Source of the DNA: Candidatus Aenigmatarchaeota archaeon
GTDB taxonomy: Archaea > Aenigmatarchaeota > Aenigmatarchaeia > QMZP01
Length of the DNA stretch: 9,663 bases
NCBI GenBank assembly: GCA_016202725.1
Contig: JACQOD010000014.1
Span: forward strand, 1 to 9,663
Direction: 5' to 3'
The notes beneath the pieces were generated by a model. The model made no database searches. It saw only the letters and a program-made list of their open reading frames with translations, and was not told the origin of the DNA. Shown here piece by piece: positions 1-6,176 of the stretch. Both the position numbers and the translations under genes were made by a program. The first letter of the stretch is position 1. Each line of letters opens with the position of its first letter.

Positions 1-3
1 GGT

Positions 4-27
4 CCCAGGAATGCTGACCATTCCTGG
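4..27. other. Inverted repeat at left edge
   Basis: CCCAGGAA (4-11) and TTCCTGGG (20-27) form a perfect 8-bp stem with an 8-nt loop. It lies beside the IS-like hairpin at 46-65. It could belong to an element end or be a terminator for a gene outside the window. There is no oligo-T tract next to it, so its function is unknown. Confidence 0.4.
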
Positions 28-45
28 GTTAGTCGGCGTCAAACG

Positions 46-165
46 CCCGCCGCTTTAGCGGCGGGTAGTTTACCTCATTGAGCATCTCAGGCTCTCTTGC
101 TTCTGATTTCATTTTTCCCTCCTTTTGAAAACCGATAGCATGCGTTTGACAGCTAAACACGTACA
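46..165 (-). mobile_element. Decayed IS200/IS605-like right end (repeat copy 1)
   Basis: A perfect hairpin, CCCGCCGC-TTTA-GCGGCGGG (46-65), is followed by a stretch (74-165) that recurs at 7561-7649 on the same strand. Shared blocks include CTCTTGCTTC, AAACCGATAGCATGC and CAGCTA. Read on the minus strand, both copies keep an open frame containing AIGFQK and SEAR; copy 1 then runs through the hairpin as YPPLKRRAF to a stop. A subterminal CCGCC/GGCGG hairpin crossed by the last transposase codons is typical of IS200/IS605 tnpB right ends. No TnpB catalytic or zinc-finger region is present, so this would be a remnant or a non-autonomous derivative. The family assignment is inference; the repeat itself is seen directly. 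Confidence 0.5.
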
Positions 166-176
166 CCAATTTAAAT
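166..176 (+). promoter_or_regulatory. TATA-box promoter of the 196-435 gene
   Basis: CAATTTAAATC is an AT-rich TATA-like element in GC-rich surroundings, centred about 24 nt before the ATG at 196. That spacing is what a leaderless archaeal transcript would show. Confidence 0.45.
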
Positions 177-195
177 CTTGTTTCCCAGCGGGGGT

Positions 196-435
196 ATGGA
201 CCTGTGGGTGATAACCTGCGCCCGTGGCCGGGAGCGGGCACGGTTTGAAGTGGGATTCAGGTCGTTGGGGCCGGGGATTGATGGTGTATGGAATCCCCGC
301 ACCCGTCAGGTGGAAGAAATCTACGCGGTCGAGGTAGGATCGCGGGAAGGAACAGACTATGTCCGCGTGGAGACGCGCCCCGGCGAATGGTATGACCTTG
401 ACGGGCACACCATCCTCGCCCGTCGGCTGCGCTGA
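196..435 (+). CDS. Small hypothetical protein, 79 aa
   Basis: I do not recognise this protein. The ATG at 196 sits about 24 nt after a TATA-like element (166-176), which favours this start, with a leaderless message, over the TTG 18 nt upstream. The product starts MDLWVITCARGRERARFEV and ends HTILARRLR. It is rich in charged residues and in short alternating stretches (for example EEIYAVEVGS, DYVRVETR) that suggest a small beta-rich fold. It has no signal peptide, membrane segment or cysteine cluster. The TGA stop (433-435) abuts the stop of the convergent SMC gene at 436 with no gap. The promoter, the abutment and the third-position GC bias make it a likely real gene; function unknown. Confidence 0.55.
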   Translation: MDLWVITCARGRERARFEVGFRSLGPGIDGVWNPRTRQVEEIYAVEVGSREGTDYVRVETRPGEWYDLDGHTILARRLR

Positions 436-2880
436 TCAGTTGTTCTCCGGGAGTTCTACCCCCAGGACCTTGCTCTCCCCGTCGGCCATGGTCACGCCGT
501 AGATCTGGTCGGCCTCCTTCACCACGCTGTCGTTGTGGGAGATGATGATGTACTGGGCGTTCTTGGACTGCTTCTTGAGGAGGAGGCCCACCTTCTCGCT
601 GTTCCTGCGGTCCAGGGTGGCATCGGCCTCGTCCAGGATGTAGAACGGGGCGGGCTTGTGCTTCTGCAGCGCGAACATGAAGGCGAAGGCGGTGAGGGTC
701 TTCTCCCCGCCGGACATATTATCCATGCTCAGGAGCCTCTTCCCCGGCGGCGAGGCCCTGATGATGAGCCCGGTCTCGACGTTGGCCGGGTTCTCCAGCA
801 GCAGCTCAGCCTCACCCCCGGTCACGTCGGTGTAGACCTCCCTGAAGTGCCGGGCCACGGCATGCATGGTCTTGTTGAAGGTCTCCAGCCTGCGGCCTTC
901 GATGGCCTGGATGGACTGCAGGATGGCCCCCCGCTCGGCGACGATTTGGTCGACCTTCTCCTTGAACTCCTCGAACTCGCCCATGAGGGCGTCGAACTCC
1001 TGGAGAGATTTCATGTTTACGGGGCCCAGTTGCTGGAGCCGGTCCCCTGCCTCAACCTCGCGCTGCTTGAGGGCGGAAATGGACAGGTCGTAGGGCGGCT
1101 TCCCCTCGGGGGGGGCCTGCATCTTGAGGTTATCGAAGCGCGCTTCGAGCTTGGCCTTCTGGATGTGCAGCTTGCCCAACTCCTGCTGGAGGACCAGGCG
1201 CCGCTCATACCCGTCCCTCCTCCGGGAGCGGAGTTCCTCCAGCCGCCGGTCGATCCCCACCCGCTCCTTTTCCGCGTCGAAGGTCCTGGTGCCCTTCTCC
1301 TTGTCGGCCAGGCCGGCGAGCTCCTTGCTGAGCACCTGGATTTCCCGTTCCAGGGCCTCGCGCTCGGCGAAGAGCTGCTGCTTCTCCTTGAGGGAATCTT
1401 TCATCTCCGCCCCCGCCGAGGGGGCCTTGTAGTAGCCCCCCATCACCGCGCCCGAGGCTTCCACGAGGTCGCCGTCCAGGGACACCATGCGCACCCGCTG
1501 GGTGCGGATGATCTCCTTGGCGGTCTCGATCGTATCCACGGCAGCAGTCCGTCCGAAGACGAACTCCATGGCCGGGGCATACTGCTGGTCGAAATGAACC
1601 AGCTGGGACAGCCAGCCCAGGCTCCGGGGGGGGAGGGGACCCTTCCTTCCTGGATCTATTTTGGTGAGCGGCAGGAACCTGGCTCTTCCCAGCCGCTGCT
1701 GCTTGAGGAAATTCACGCACCGCACCGCGGTCTCCATCGTGTCGACCACGATGTCCCGCAAATGCCCGCCAGCGCCGACCTCCACCGCGACCCGGTACTT
1801 CTGGGGCACCACGACCAGGTCCGCGAGGACTCCCTTGACGCCCGGGATCTGCAGGACCCCTCGCAGGGAGGGGTTGATCCTGTTCTCGATCCTGCTCACG
1901 CGCTCGATCATGCCCTCCATCCGTTCCAGCTCCCTGTCCAGGCCCGCAAGGCGCATCTTGCGCGCCTCGACCCCTGCCTGGAGGGAGGAGATCTTCTTGG
2001 AAATCGTCAGCTGGCCCGAAGCTTCCACGACGGCCTTCGTTAAGCTGGTCAGGGACTGCTCCGCGGCCTCCAATTCCTTGTCCAGCCGGGCGACCTCCGC
2101 CTCGCTGGCCTTGAACTCTGCCTCCTTGGCCGCGGCCTCCTGGGCAGCCTTGTCCAGGCCGTCCTTCGCGAGGGTGTAATCCTTGATCAGCAGGGACTCT
2201 CGCACCTTCTCCAGTTCCTGGGTCAGCCGCTGGTGCTCCAGCGCCGCGTCCCGCTCGGCCCGGAGTTTCTCCATGACGCTGCTCTTCTCCGCCAGCAGGA
2301 TCTCGGCCTCGCGGACCTTTCCTTCGACGGTCTCGAGCTCCTTGCTGGCCTTCTCCCGCTTCTCGTCGTAGTCCTTGATGCCGGCGATCTCGTCCAGGAT
2401 CCGCCGTCGCTGGACCGCATCCATGTCCACCAGCTGGTTGACGTCCCCCTGGCGGATCATATTATACCCATCCGGGTGGATGCCCGCCTGGGAGAGGAGG
2501 TCAACGACCTGCTGGCGCGTGACCACCCGGCCGTTCAGGCGGTAGGTGGAGACGCCATTCCGGTTGATCCGCCTGCCGATGGAGATCTCCTTCTCCTGGA
2601 GGGGGATGGCCCCGCCGCTGTTGTCAAAATACAGCACCACCTGGGCGTACTCCGCCCCTTCCTTGCTCTTCGAGCCGTGGAAAATCAACTCTTCAGCCTT
2701 CTTGGCCCGGAGGGCCCGGCTGGAGGACTTCCCGAGCACGAAGGCGATGGCATCCCCAATGTTGCTCTTGCCCGACCCGTTCGGCCCGGTGATGGCCGAG
2801 AAGCCCGGCGAGATCGGGATGGAGGTCTTGCGCTTGAAGGACTTGAATCCCTGCAGAACGAGCCGTTCGAGCCGCGCCAT
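436..2880 (-). CDS. smc: SMC chromosome segregation ATPase with short arms, 814 aa
   Basis: SMC proteins organise and segregate chromosomes as ATP-driven dimers. From the ATG at 2880 the order is: N-terminal head starting MARLERLVLQGFKSF; Walker A GPNGSGKS (32-39); Q-loop RQGD (143-146); coiled coil (about 175-335); hinge (about 338-485, with GVLADL and VSLDGDLVEASGAVMGGYY); returning coil (about 490-660, with LGPVNM); C-terminal head with signature MSGGEKTL (722-729), Walker B YILDEADATLD (747-757) and ISHND. All ATPase motifs are intact. Canonical prokaryotic SMCs are about 1150-1200 aa; here both arms are roughly half the usual length while heads and hinge look complete. An upstream in-frame start (2988) would add 36 residues, but a TATA box 26-34 nt before 2880 and the family N-terminus favour 2880. 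No scpA or scpB lies nearby. Confidence 0.95.
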   Translation of the reverse strand: MARLERLVLQGFKSFKRKTSIPISPGFSAITGPNGSGKSNIGDAIAFVLGKSSSRALRAKKAEELIFHGSKSKEGAEYAQVVLYFDNSGGAIPLQEKEISIGRRINRNGVSTYRLNGRVVTRQQVVDLLSQAGIHPDGYNMIRQGDVNQLVDMDAVQRRRILDEIAGIKDYDEKREKASKELETVEGKVREAEILLAEKSSVMEKLRAERDAALEHQRLTQELEKVRESLLIKDYTLAKDGLDKAAQEAAAKEAEFKASEAEVARLDKELEAAEQSLTSLTKAVVEASGQLTISKKISSLQAGVEARKMRLAGLDRELERMEGMIERVSRIENRINPSLRGVLQIPGVKGVLADLVVVPQKYRVAVEVGAGGHLRDIVVDTMETAVRCVNFLKQQRLGRARFLPLTKIDPGRKGPLPPRSLGWLSQLVHFDQQYAPAMEFVFGRTAAVDTIETAKEIIRTQRVRMVSLDGDLVEASGAVMGGYYKAPSAGAEMKDSLKEKQQLFAEREALEREIQVLSKELAGLADKEKGTRTFDAEKERVGIDRRLEELRSRRRDGYERRLVLQQELGKLHIQKAKLEARFDNLKMQAPPEGKPPYDLSISALKQREVEAGDRLQQLGPVNMKSLQEFDALMGEFEEFKEKVDQIVAERGAILQSIQAIEGRRLETFNKTMHAVARHFREVYTDVTGGEAELLLENPANVETGLIIRASPPGKRLLSMDNMSGGEKTLTAFAFMFALQKHKPAPFYILDEADATLDRRNSEKVGLLLKKQSKNAQYIIISHNDSVVKEADQIYGVTMADGESKVLGVELPENN

Positions 2881-2905
2881 ATCTAGAATACTATCGGGGC
2901 GCGCG

Positions 2906-2914
2906 TATTTATTT
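2906..2914 (-). promoter_or_regulatory. TATA box of smc (leaderless)
   Basis: On the minus strand AAATAAATA lies 26-34 nt upstream of the ATG at 2880 in otherwise GC-rich sequence. The spacing places the transcript start at or next to the ATG. Confidence 0.65.
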
Positions 2915-3020
2915 GCGGCTGCGGGCGGTGGGGTCTGCAGGTTCATCCCCCGGGAATGCCGGAGGGGATCCGAACGTGCGGGCCCCAAAGCGGTCGATCA
3001 TCTGCCCCCATTCCCAGCGA

Positions 3021-3026
3021 TATAAG
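3021..3026 (+). promoter_or_regulatory. TATA box of the SpoIIM-family gene
   Basis: CGATATAAGG contains TATAAG beginning 29 nt before the ATG at 3050, so the start of transcription should fall within a few bases of the ATG. The GAGGGG at 3041-3046 is only 3 nt from the ATG and is unlikely to be a working Shine-Dalgarno. This promoter and that of smc are divergent and about 110 nt apart. Confidence 0.65.
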
Positions 3027-3049
3027 GGCGCGGCCCCAAAGAGGGGGGT

Positions 3050-3802
3050 ATGATTGAGTCCTTCGTGGACCTCCAGGAACTCGAGGACAAGCCCTGGCTC
3101 GCCTTCCTCTGGGCCTTCCTCCTCTGCTCGGTCGCCATCGTCATCACCTCCCAGCTCCAGGCCGTCCAGGCCAGCTTCGGCTTCTTCGCCGTGGTCTTCA
3201 CCATCATCCCCTCGGTCCTGTTCCTGACCCTGCTCATCACCCGCGAGGAGGAAAAGGACGAGGAAGGAGCGGGGTTCTGGGCCACCCACGGCCAGGATGT
3301 GGTCCTGCTGCTCTGCTACTTCTTCGGCCTCACCCTGGCATTCGCGGCCTGGACCTCCTTCCTTCCTCCGGAAGCATTCGGCCCCCAGGTCGACACCATC
3401 AACCAGATCCGGGGGACCGGAGCCTTCACTCAGTTGGAGGGCTTCCAGACCATTCTCCTGAACAACCTCCAGGTCATGGTCGTGGCCTTCGTCCTCTCCC
3501 TCGTCTTCGGTGCCGGGGCCATCTTCATCATCGTCTGGAACGCCTCGGTCCTGGGGGTCTACATCGGGCAGATCTCCCGGTCCCTCTACCAGATCCCTCT
3601 GGTGTCCCTGAGCGTCCTCCCCCACGGCATCCCCGAGATCGGGGGGTATGTCCTGGCAGGCCTGGCCGGCGGGATCCTCTCGGCAGCCATCATGCGGAAG
3701 CAGCATGCCCGCCTCCCGGCCGTCTTCCAGGACAGCCTCAAGCTCCTGGCTCTCGGGGTGGCCCTGATTGCCCTGGGGGCGGCGGTCGAGGTCGCCCTCT
3801 AG
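3050..3802 (+). CDS. Stage II sporulation protein M (SpoIIM/DUF95) family membrane protein, 250 aa
   Basis: This is an integral membrane protein of the family named after Bacillus SpoIIM, which helps peptidoglycan remodelling during engulfment. Archaeal members have no known sporulation role and their function is unsettled. Six hydrophobic segments can be seen, at about residues 19-39, 44-64, 80-98, 137-168, 195-215 and 228-249. The diagnostic element is HGIPEIGGYVLAGLAGG (about 190-206), the conserved H-x-x-x-E-I-x-x-Y-x-x-A-G-x-x-G pattern of the family, preceded by the equally typical NASVLGVYIG. A charged loop (REEEKDEEGAG, about 65-75) lies between the second and third segments. The start is set by the TATA box 29 nt upstream, and the length is normal for the family. 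It diverges from smc; the next plus-strand gene begins 386 nt later, so it appears to be transcribed alone. Confidence 0.88.
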   Translation: MIESFVDLQELEDKPWLAFLWAFLLCSVAIVITSQLQAVQASFGFFAVVFTIIPSVLFLTLLITREEEKDEEGAGFWATHGQDVVLLLCYFFGLTLAFAAWTSFLPPEAFGPQVDTINQIRGTGAFTQLEGFQTILLNNLQVMVVAFVLSLVFGAGAIFIIVWNASVLGVYIGQISRSLYQIPLVSLSVLPHGIPEIGGYVLAGLAGGILSAAIMRKQHARLPAVFQDSLKLLALGVALIALGAAVEVAL

Positions 3803-4074
3803 GATTTCCCCTGCGGGCCGTGCAGCACCATTGGCGACCGCGGTCCATCCTTGGATGGGGCGGCAATGGGGTCCTGCGGGCTGTCTCCCGGCCATGGCAG
3901 GCCGGCATGCGCCGTCGCACTGCGCCGCACGGCCCCGCCTGCGGGCCCGGGTCCGGCCGGCCTGCAGGCGGCCAGGCGGCGGGGCGCCCTGGTCCTGCCC
4001 GGTCCAGGGGGAGGGCACCCACCCCAGCCGGTTCCTCCTCCCCCTCCCCCGGGGAACCGGCAGCAAGCTCCCTG
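3803..4074. other. Very GC-rich gene-free stretch with inverted repeats
   Basis: I see no credible protein gene here. The stretch contains several self-complementary blocks: a nested stem with CCATTG (3828-3833) pairing CAATGG (3864-3869) around CCATCC-TT-GGATGG (3845-3858); GACCGCGGTC; GCCTGCAGGC; and the hairpin at 4028-4060. CCTGCGGGC occurs three times, at 3810, 3873 and 3938, about 64 nt apart. A palindromic TATA-like CTTTATAAAG (4075-4084) at its right edge could serve either strand. It may be a long 3' UTR of the SpoIIM-family gene, or an unrecognised structured RNA read from either strand. I found no RNase P RNA or tRNA signature. Confidence 0.4.
4028..4060. other. Hairpin with C-rich loop
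   Basis: CCGGTTCC (4028-4035) pairs with GGAACCGG (4053-4060), an 8-bp perfect stem around a 17-nt pyrimidine-rich loop on the plus strand. There is no T-run after it. It sits just before the TATA-like element at 4075-4084. Confidence 0.45.
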
Positions 4075-4100
4075 CTTTATAAAGGCCGCCCCCGGAAACC

Positions 4101-4108
4101 TTTATAAG
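4101..4108 (+). promoter_or_regulatory. TATA box upstream of the 91-aa membrane protein
   Basis: TTTATAAG is preceded by GGAAACC, a plausible BRE. Transcription would start about 25 nt downstream, near 4128-4130, exactly where the leader hairpin begins. A second, palindromic TATA-like element, CTTTATAAAG, lies 26 nt further upstream at 4075-4084. Confidence 0.6.
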
Positions 4109-4128
4109 GGACCTCGCCGAAGTGGTAC

Positions 4129-4173
4129 ATATTCAGTCCCTCACCCTGCGGCCTGACGAAAGGGACCGAATAT
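4129..4173 (+). promoter_or_regulatory. Long stem-loop in the 5' leader of the 91-aa gene
   Basis: ATATTCAGTCCCT (4129-4141) pairs with AGGGACCGAATAT (4161-4173): 12 of 13 base pairs with a single A-C mismatch and a 19-nt loop. Given the TATA box at 4101-4108, the stem would start at the 5' end of the transcript. The Shine-Dalgarno AAGGTGG (4178-4184) follows 5 nt after the stem, 4 nt from the ATG. It could be a translational or stability element, or at DNA level a palindromic operator just downstream of the promoter. Confidence 0.6.
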
Positions 4174-4188
4174 ACATAAGGTGGTAGC

Positions 4189-4464
4189 ATGGCACTGTTC
4201 GGAGGAGCATGGGACGCAGTCGTCGTCATCTTCCTCGTACTCGTCTTTGCCGAGTACATGAAGGTGCGCGCGAAGGCCAGCAAGCAATTCAACTGGATTG
4301 CAGCGAGTGGCTTGCTCGTCCTCCTCGTCGCTGCCTCGCCCTGGTTGGGCGGGGTCGTTCCGACTGCCCAGAGTGGAGCTGAGATGCTGTTCGGCATCAT
4401 TGCCTGGATCTTGCTCCTGATTGGGACCCTCTGGGGTGCGGTTGAGCTCCTGAAGTCCAAGTAG
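4189..4464 (+). CDS. Small three-segment membrane protein, 91 aa
   Basis: I do not recognise the family. Three hydrophobic segments are clear: about residues 8-22 (AVVVIFLVLVFAEY), 36-54 (WIAASGLLVLLVAASPWLG) and 65-86 (MLFGIIAWILLLIGTLWGAVEL). A basic stretch, KVRAKASKQ (25-33), follows the first. By the positive-inside rule this loop should be cytoplasmic. The start is well supported: Shine-Dalgarno AAGGTGG lies 4 nt before the ATG and a TATA box about 85 nt upstream. Unlike its leaderless neighbours it has a leader of about 60 nt that forms a strong hairpin. An oligo-T tract follows the stop, so it is probably a single-gene transcript. Its role is unknown. Confidence 0.82.
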   Translation: MALFGGAWDAVVVIFLVLVFAEYMKVRAKASKQFNWIAASGLLVLLVAASPWLGGVVPTAQSGAEMLFGIIAWILLLIGTLWGAVELLKSK

Positions 4465-4499
4465 GTGGACTGGAGCTCCCGTACCATTCGGTCTCGAAC

Positions 4500-4517
4500 C
4501 CTATTTCTCTTTTTTCT
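4500..4517 (+). terminator. Oligo-T terminator after the 91-aa gene
   Basis: Within 60 nt of the stop codon the sequence CTATTTCTCTTTTTTCTC provides runs of T in a GC-rich background, the form of archaeal intrinsic terminators. There is no clear hairpin before it. Confidence 0.55.
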
Positions 4518-4548
4518 CCCCCCAGCGGCAGCGCGGCCGCTGCCGGAC

Positions 4549-4561
4549 ATAACAGTGTTAT
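4549..4561. promoter_or_regulatory. Perfect 13-nt palindrome, operator-like
   Basis: ATAACA-G-TGTTAT is a perfect 6+1+6 palindrome in very GC-rich surroundings. It contains TTATAC and could be a regulator site or weak TATA element. It lies between the 91-aa gene and the duplicated promoter module; nothing else supports a function. Confidence 0.3.
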
Positions 4562-4671
4562 ACTTCCCCGGCCATCCGCGGCCCCTGTCACTCCCTGGCG
4601 CCGACCGATCCCCGGCCGAGGAGCCGCAGGCCCGCGCGATCCCCTCCGCCTGCCGCCGGCCGCGATGGACT

Positions 4672-4693
4672 TCACCAACGCACCACTTTAAAA
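4672..4693 (+). repeat. Promoter module, upstream copy of a 22-bp exact repeat
   Basis: These 22 bases, ending in the TATA element ACTTTAAAA, are identical to 4851-4872. Transcription from this copy would start near 4716 and could give a 190-nt leader for the reductase gene or a short separate RNA. A hairpin (4705-4734) overlaps the predicted start. Confidence 0.6.
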
Positions 4694-4704
4694 GCATGCA
4701 GCAC

Positions 4705-4734
4705 GCATTCCTCCCGGCTGCAGCCGGAGGATGC
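4705..4734 (+). other. Hairpin with palindromic core
   Basis: The core CGGCTGCAGCCG (4715-4726) is a perfect 12-nt palindrome. The flanks GCATTCCTC and GAGGATGC extend the pairing with single-base bulges. It overlaps the start of transcription predicted from the upstream promoter module, and may be an operator or an RNA structure. Confidence 0.4.
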
Positions 4735-4850
4735 ATTGCCGCCCTGCGCATATTCCCCAGAGCCAATGCCCTGCCGGCAGGAGCACTGGGCGCTCAACCC
4801 AACCAACTACCCAAAGGCGCTATTCCCGGCAGGGACCGGGGGATGAGCGC

Positions 4851-4872
4851 TCACCAACGCACCACTTTAAAA
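4851..4872 (+). promoter_or_regulatory. Promoter of the geranylgeranyl reductase, downstream repeat copy
   Basis: This is the second exact copy of the 22-bp module at 4672-4693. Its TATA element CTTTAAAA (4865-4872) is centred 36 nt before the ATG at 4904, predicting a short leader that begins at about the Shine-Dalgarno AGGAGG (4891-4896). Confidence 0.65.
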
Positions 4873-4903
4873 ACCCCCACCCCCCAGTATAGGAGGAAGA
4901 GCC

Positions 4904-6130
4904 ATGGCCGGGGACAAGGTCTGGGACGTGATCGTGGTCGGCGGCGGGCCTGCCGGCTCGATCGCCGCCATGTACCTCAAGCGGGCAGGCAGGGACGTCC
5001 TCCTCATTGACAAGGCCGCCTTCCCCCGGGACAAGGTCTGCGGCGACGCCCAAGGCAGGAAGCTGGCCACGGTCATGAAAGACCTGGGGATTTACGAGCA
5101 CTACCGCAAGCTTCCCGGCCGCCCCATCTACGGGCTGCGCCTCTCCGCGCCCAACGGGGTCCAGATCGACATGGACCTGGTTGACCGGCAGCACGGCACG
5201 CCAGGATATATTGTCCGCCGGAAGGACCTGGATCACTTCCTCTTCTCCTCGGCCAAGGCCATGCAGGTCCCTACGAGGGAGAAGGTCCAGGTGGAGGACA
5301 TTGCCTTCGAGGGAGGCAGGGTGACTGCCCTCCACTGCAAGGACCTGGCCTCCGGCAAGCCCCTGCAGCTCCAGGCCAAGCTCTTCATCGCCGCCGATGG
5401 GGCCGACTCCCTCTTCGCCAAGAAGCTGGGCCAGAAGAACCCGCCCGACCATTTCATCGTCGCCCTCCGGGCCTACTACAAGGACGTGGAGGGCATGGGG
5501 GATTTGATCGAGATCCACCTCCTCAAGGGCATCGTTCCCGGGTACTTCTGGATCTTCCCCCTCCCCGACAAGGAGGCCAACGTCGGCCTGGGCATGGTGG
5601 TCAAGCAGAAGACCGAGCGCGGCGTGGATCTCGTCGCCGAGCTGAAGAAGGCCGTCGCCGAGAACCCCCTCTTCAAGGAGCGTTTTGCCAAGGCCCAGCT
5701 GGACGGGGGGATCAAGGCCTGGAACCTGCCCGTCGCCTCCTATCGGAGAGTCATCCACGGCGAGAACTTCCTCCTGGTCGGGGACGCCGCCAGCCTGATC
5801 GACCCCCTCTCCGGCGAAGGTGTAGGGACAGCATCCATCTCGGCCAAGCTTGCCGCGCAGGTGGCTGTTCAGGCTCTGGACAGCGGCCAGGTGAACAAGC
5901 CTTTCCTCGGTCAGTATGAAAAAGCCCTCTGGGACGAGATCGGTCGCGAGATCAAGGTCGACTACCGCATCCAGAAGCTCGGCAACCGCTTCCCCTTCCT
6001 GCTCGACAAGCTCATGTCCAAGGCAGCCAAGGACCCGGCCTTCCGCAAGAAGTTTGAATCGCTCCTCCCCTACACGGAGGGCAAGGGCAAGATCGGGACC
6101 TGGCGCTTCGTCGCCAGCCTCTTCTTCTGA
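4904..6130 (+). CDS. Geranylgeranyl reductase family FAD-dependent oxidoreductase, 408 aa
   Basis: Members reduce the double bonds of geranylgeranyl chains; in archaea this saturates membrane lipids such as digeranylgeranylglyceryl phospholipids. Visible motifs are: N-terminal FAD-binding VVGGGPAG (11-18) with the acidic residue D36 ending the second strand (VLLID); KVCGDA (44-49); FIAADGADS in the middle; the family motif YFWIFP (214-219) followed by ANVGLG; and the second FAD motif LLVGDAASLIDPLSGEGVG (290-308). The length is typical. The start is fixed by Shine-Dalgarno AGGAGG 7 nt before the ATG and a TATA box upstream. There are no membrane segments, so it probably acts at the membrane surface. 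It stands alone, preceded by two copies of one promoter module, and converges on vapC. The exact substrate (lipid, quinone or other isoprenoid) cannot be read from sequence. Confidence 0.92.
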   Translation: MAGDKVWDVIVVGGGPAGSIAAMYLKRAGRDVLLIDKAAFPRDKVCGDAQGRKLATVMKDLGIYEHYRKLPGRPIYGLRLSAPNGVQIDMDLVDRQHGTPGYIVRRKDLDHFLFSSAKAMQVPTREKVQVEDIAFEGGRVTALHCKDLASGKPLQLQAKLFIAADGADSLFAKKLGQKNPPDHFIVALRAYYKDVEGMGDLIEIHLLKGIVPGYFWIFPLPDKEANVGLGMVVKQKTERGVDLVAELKKAVAENPLFKERFAKAQLDGGIKAWNLPVASYRRVIHGENFLLVGDAASLIDPLSGEGVGTASISAKLAAQVAVQALDSGQVNKPFLGQYEKALWDEIGREIKVDYRIQKLGNRFPFLLDKLMSKAAKDPAFRKKFESLLPYTEGKGKIGTWRFVASLFF

Positions 6131-6152
6131 CGCGAAATCGCTCAATACGCAC

Positions 6153-6176
6153 CGTGTTCGTCACTTCGAGAACACG
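6153..6176. terminator. Hairpin between converging reductase and vapC genes
   Basis: CGTGTTC (6153-6159) pairs with GAACACG (6170-6176) around a 10-nt loop. It overlaps the last codons of vapC and lies just after the reductase stop (6130). The position suits a shared bidirectional termination structure, but no T-run is present. Confidence 0.35.

Noticed and set aside
535..2043. Long plus-strand open frame (502 codons)
   Set aside because: It lies antisense to smc, whose motifs are certain; the product is a low-complexity Leu/Gly/Glu/Pro-rich shadow caused by high GC.
3803..4060. RNase P RNA on either strand
   Set aside because: GC-rich and foldable, but the universally conserved GAGGAAAGUC and ACAGAA-type motifs were not found.
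2909..4066. Long minus-strand open frame (385 codons)
   Set aside because: It is antisense to the SpoIIM-family gene, low-complexity in Asp/Glu/Gly, and spans both divergent promoters.
4484..4505. tRNA T-arm (GGGTTCGAG on the minus strand)
   Set aside because: The flanking bases do not form the T stem and no cloverleaf can be built around it.
4077..4766. Minus-strand open frame of 229 codons
   Set aside because: It is antisense to the 91-aa membrane protein, which has its own TATA box, Shine-Dalgarno and membrane segments.
4820..6145. Long minus-strand open frame (441 codons)
   Set aside because: It is antisense to the geranylgeranyl reductase, with the same shadow composition and no recognisable domain.
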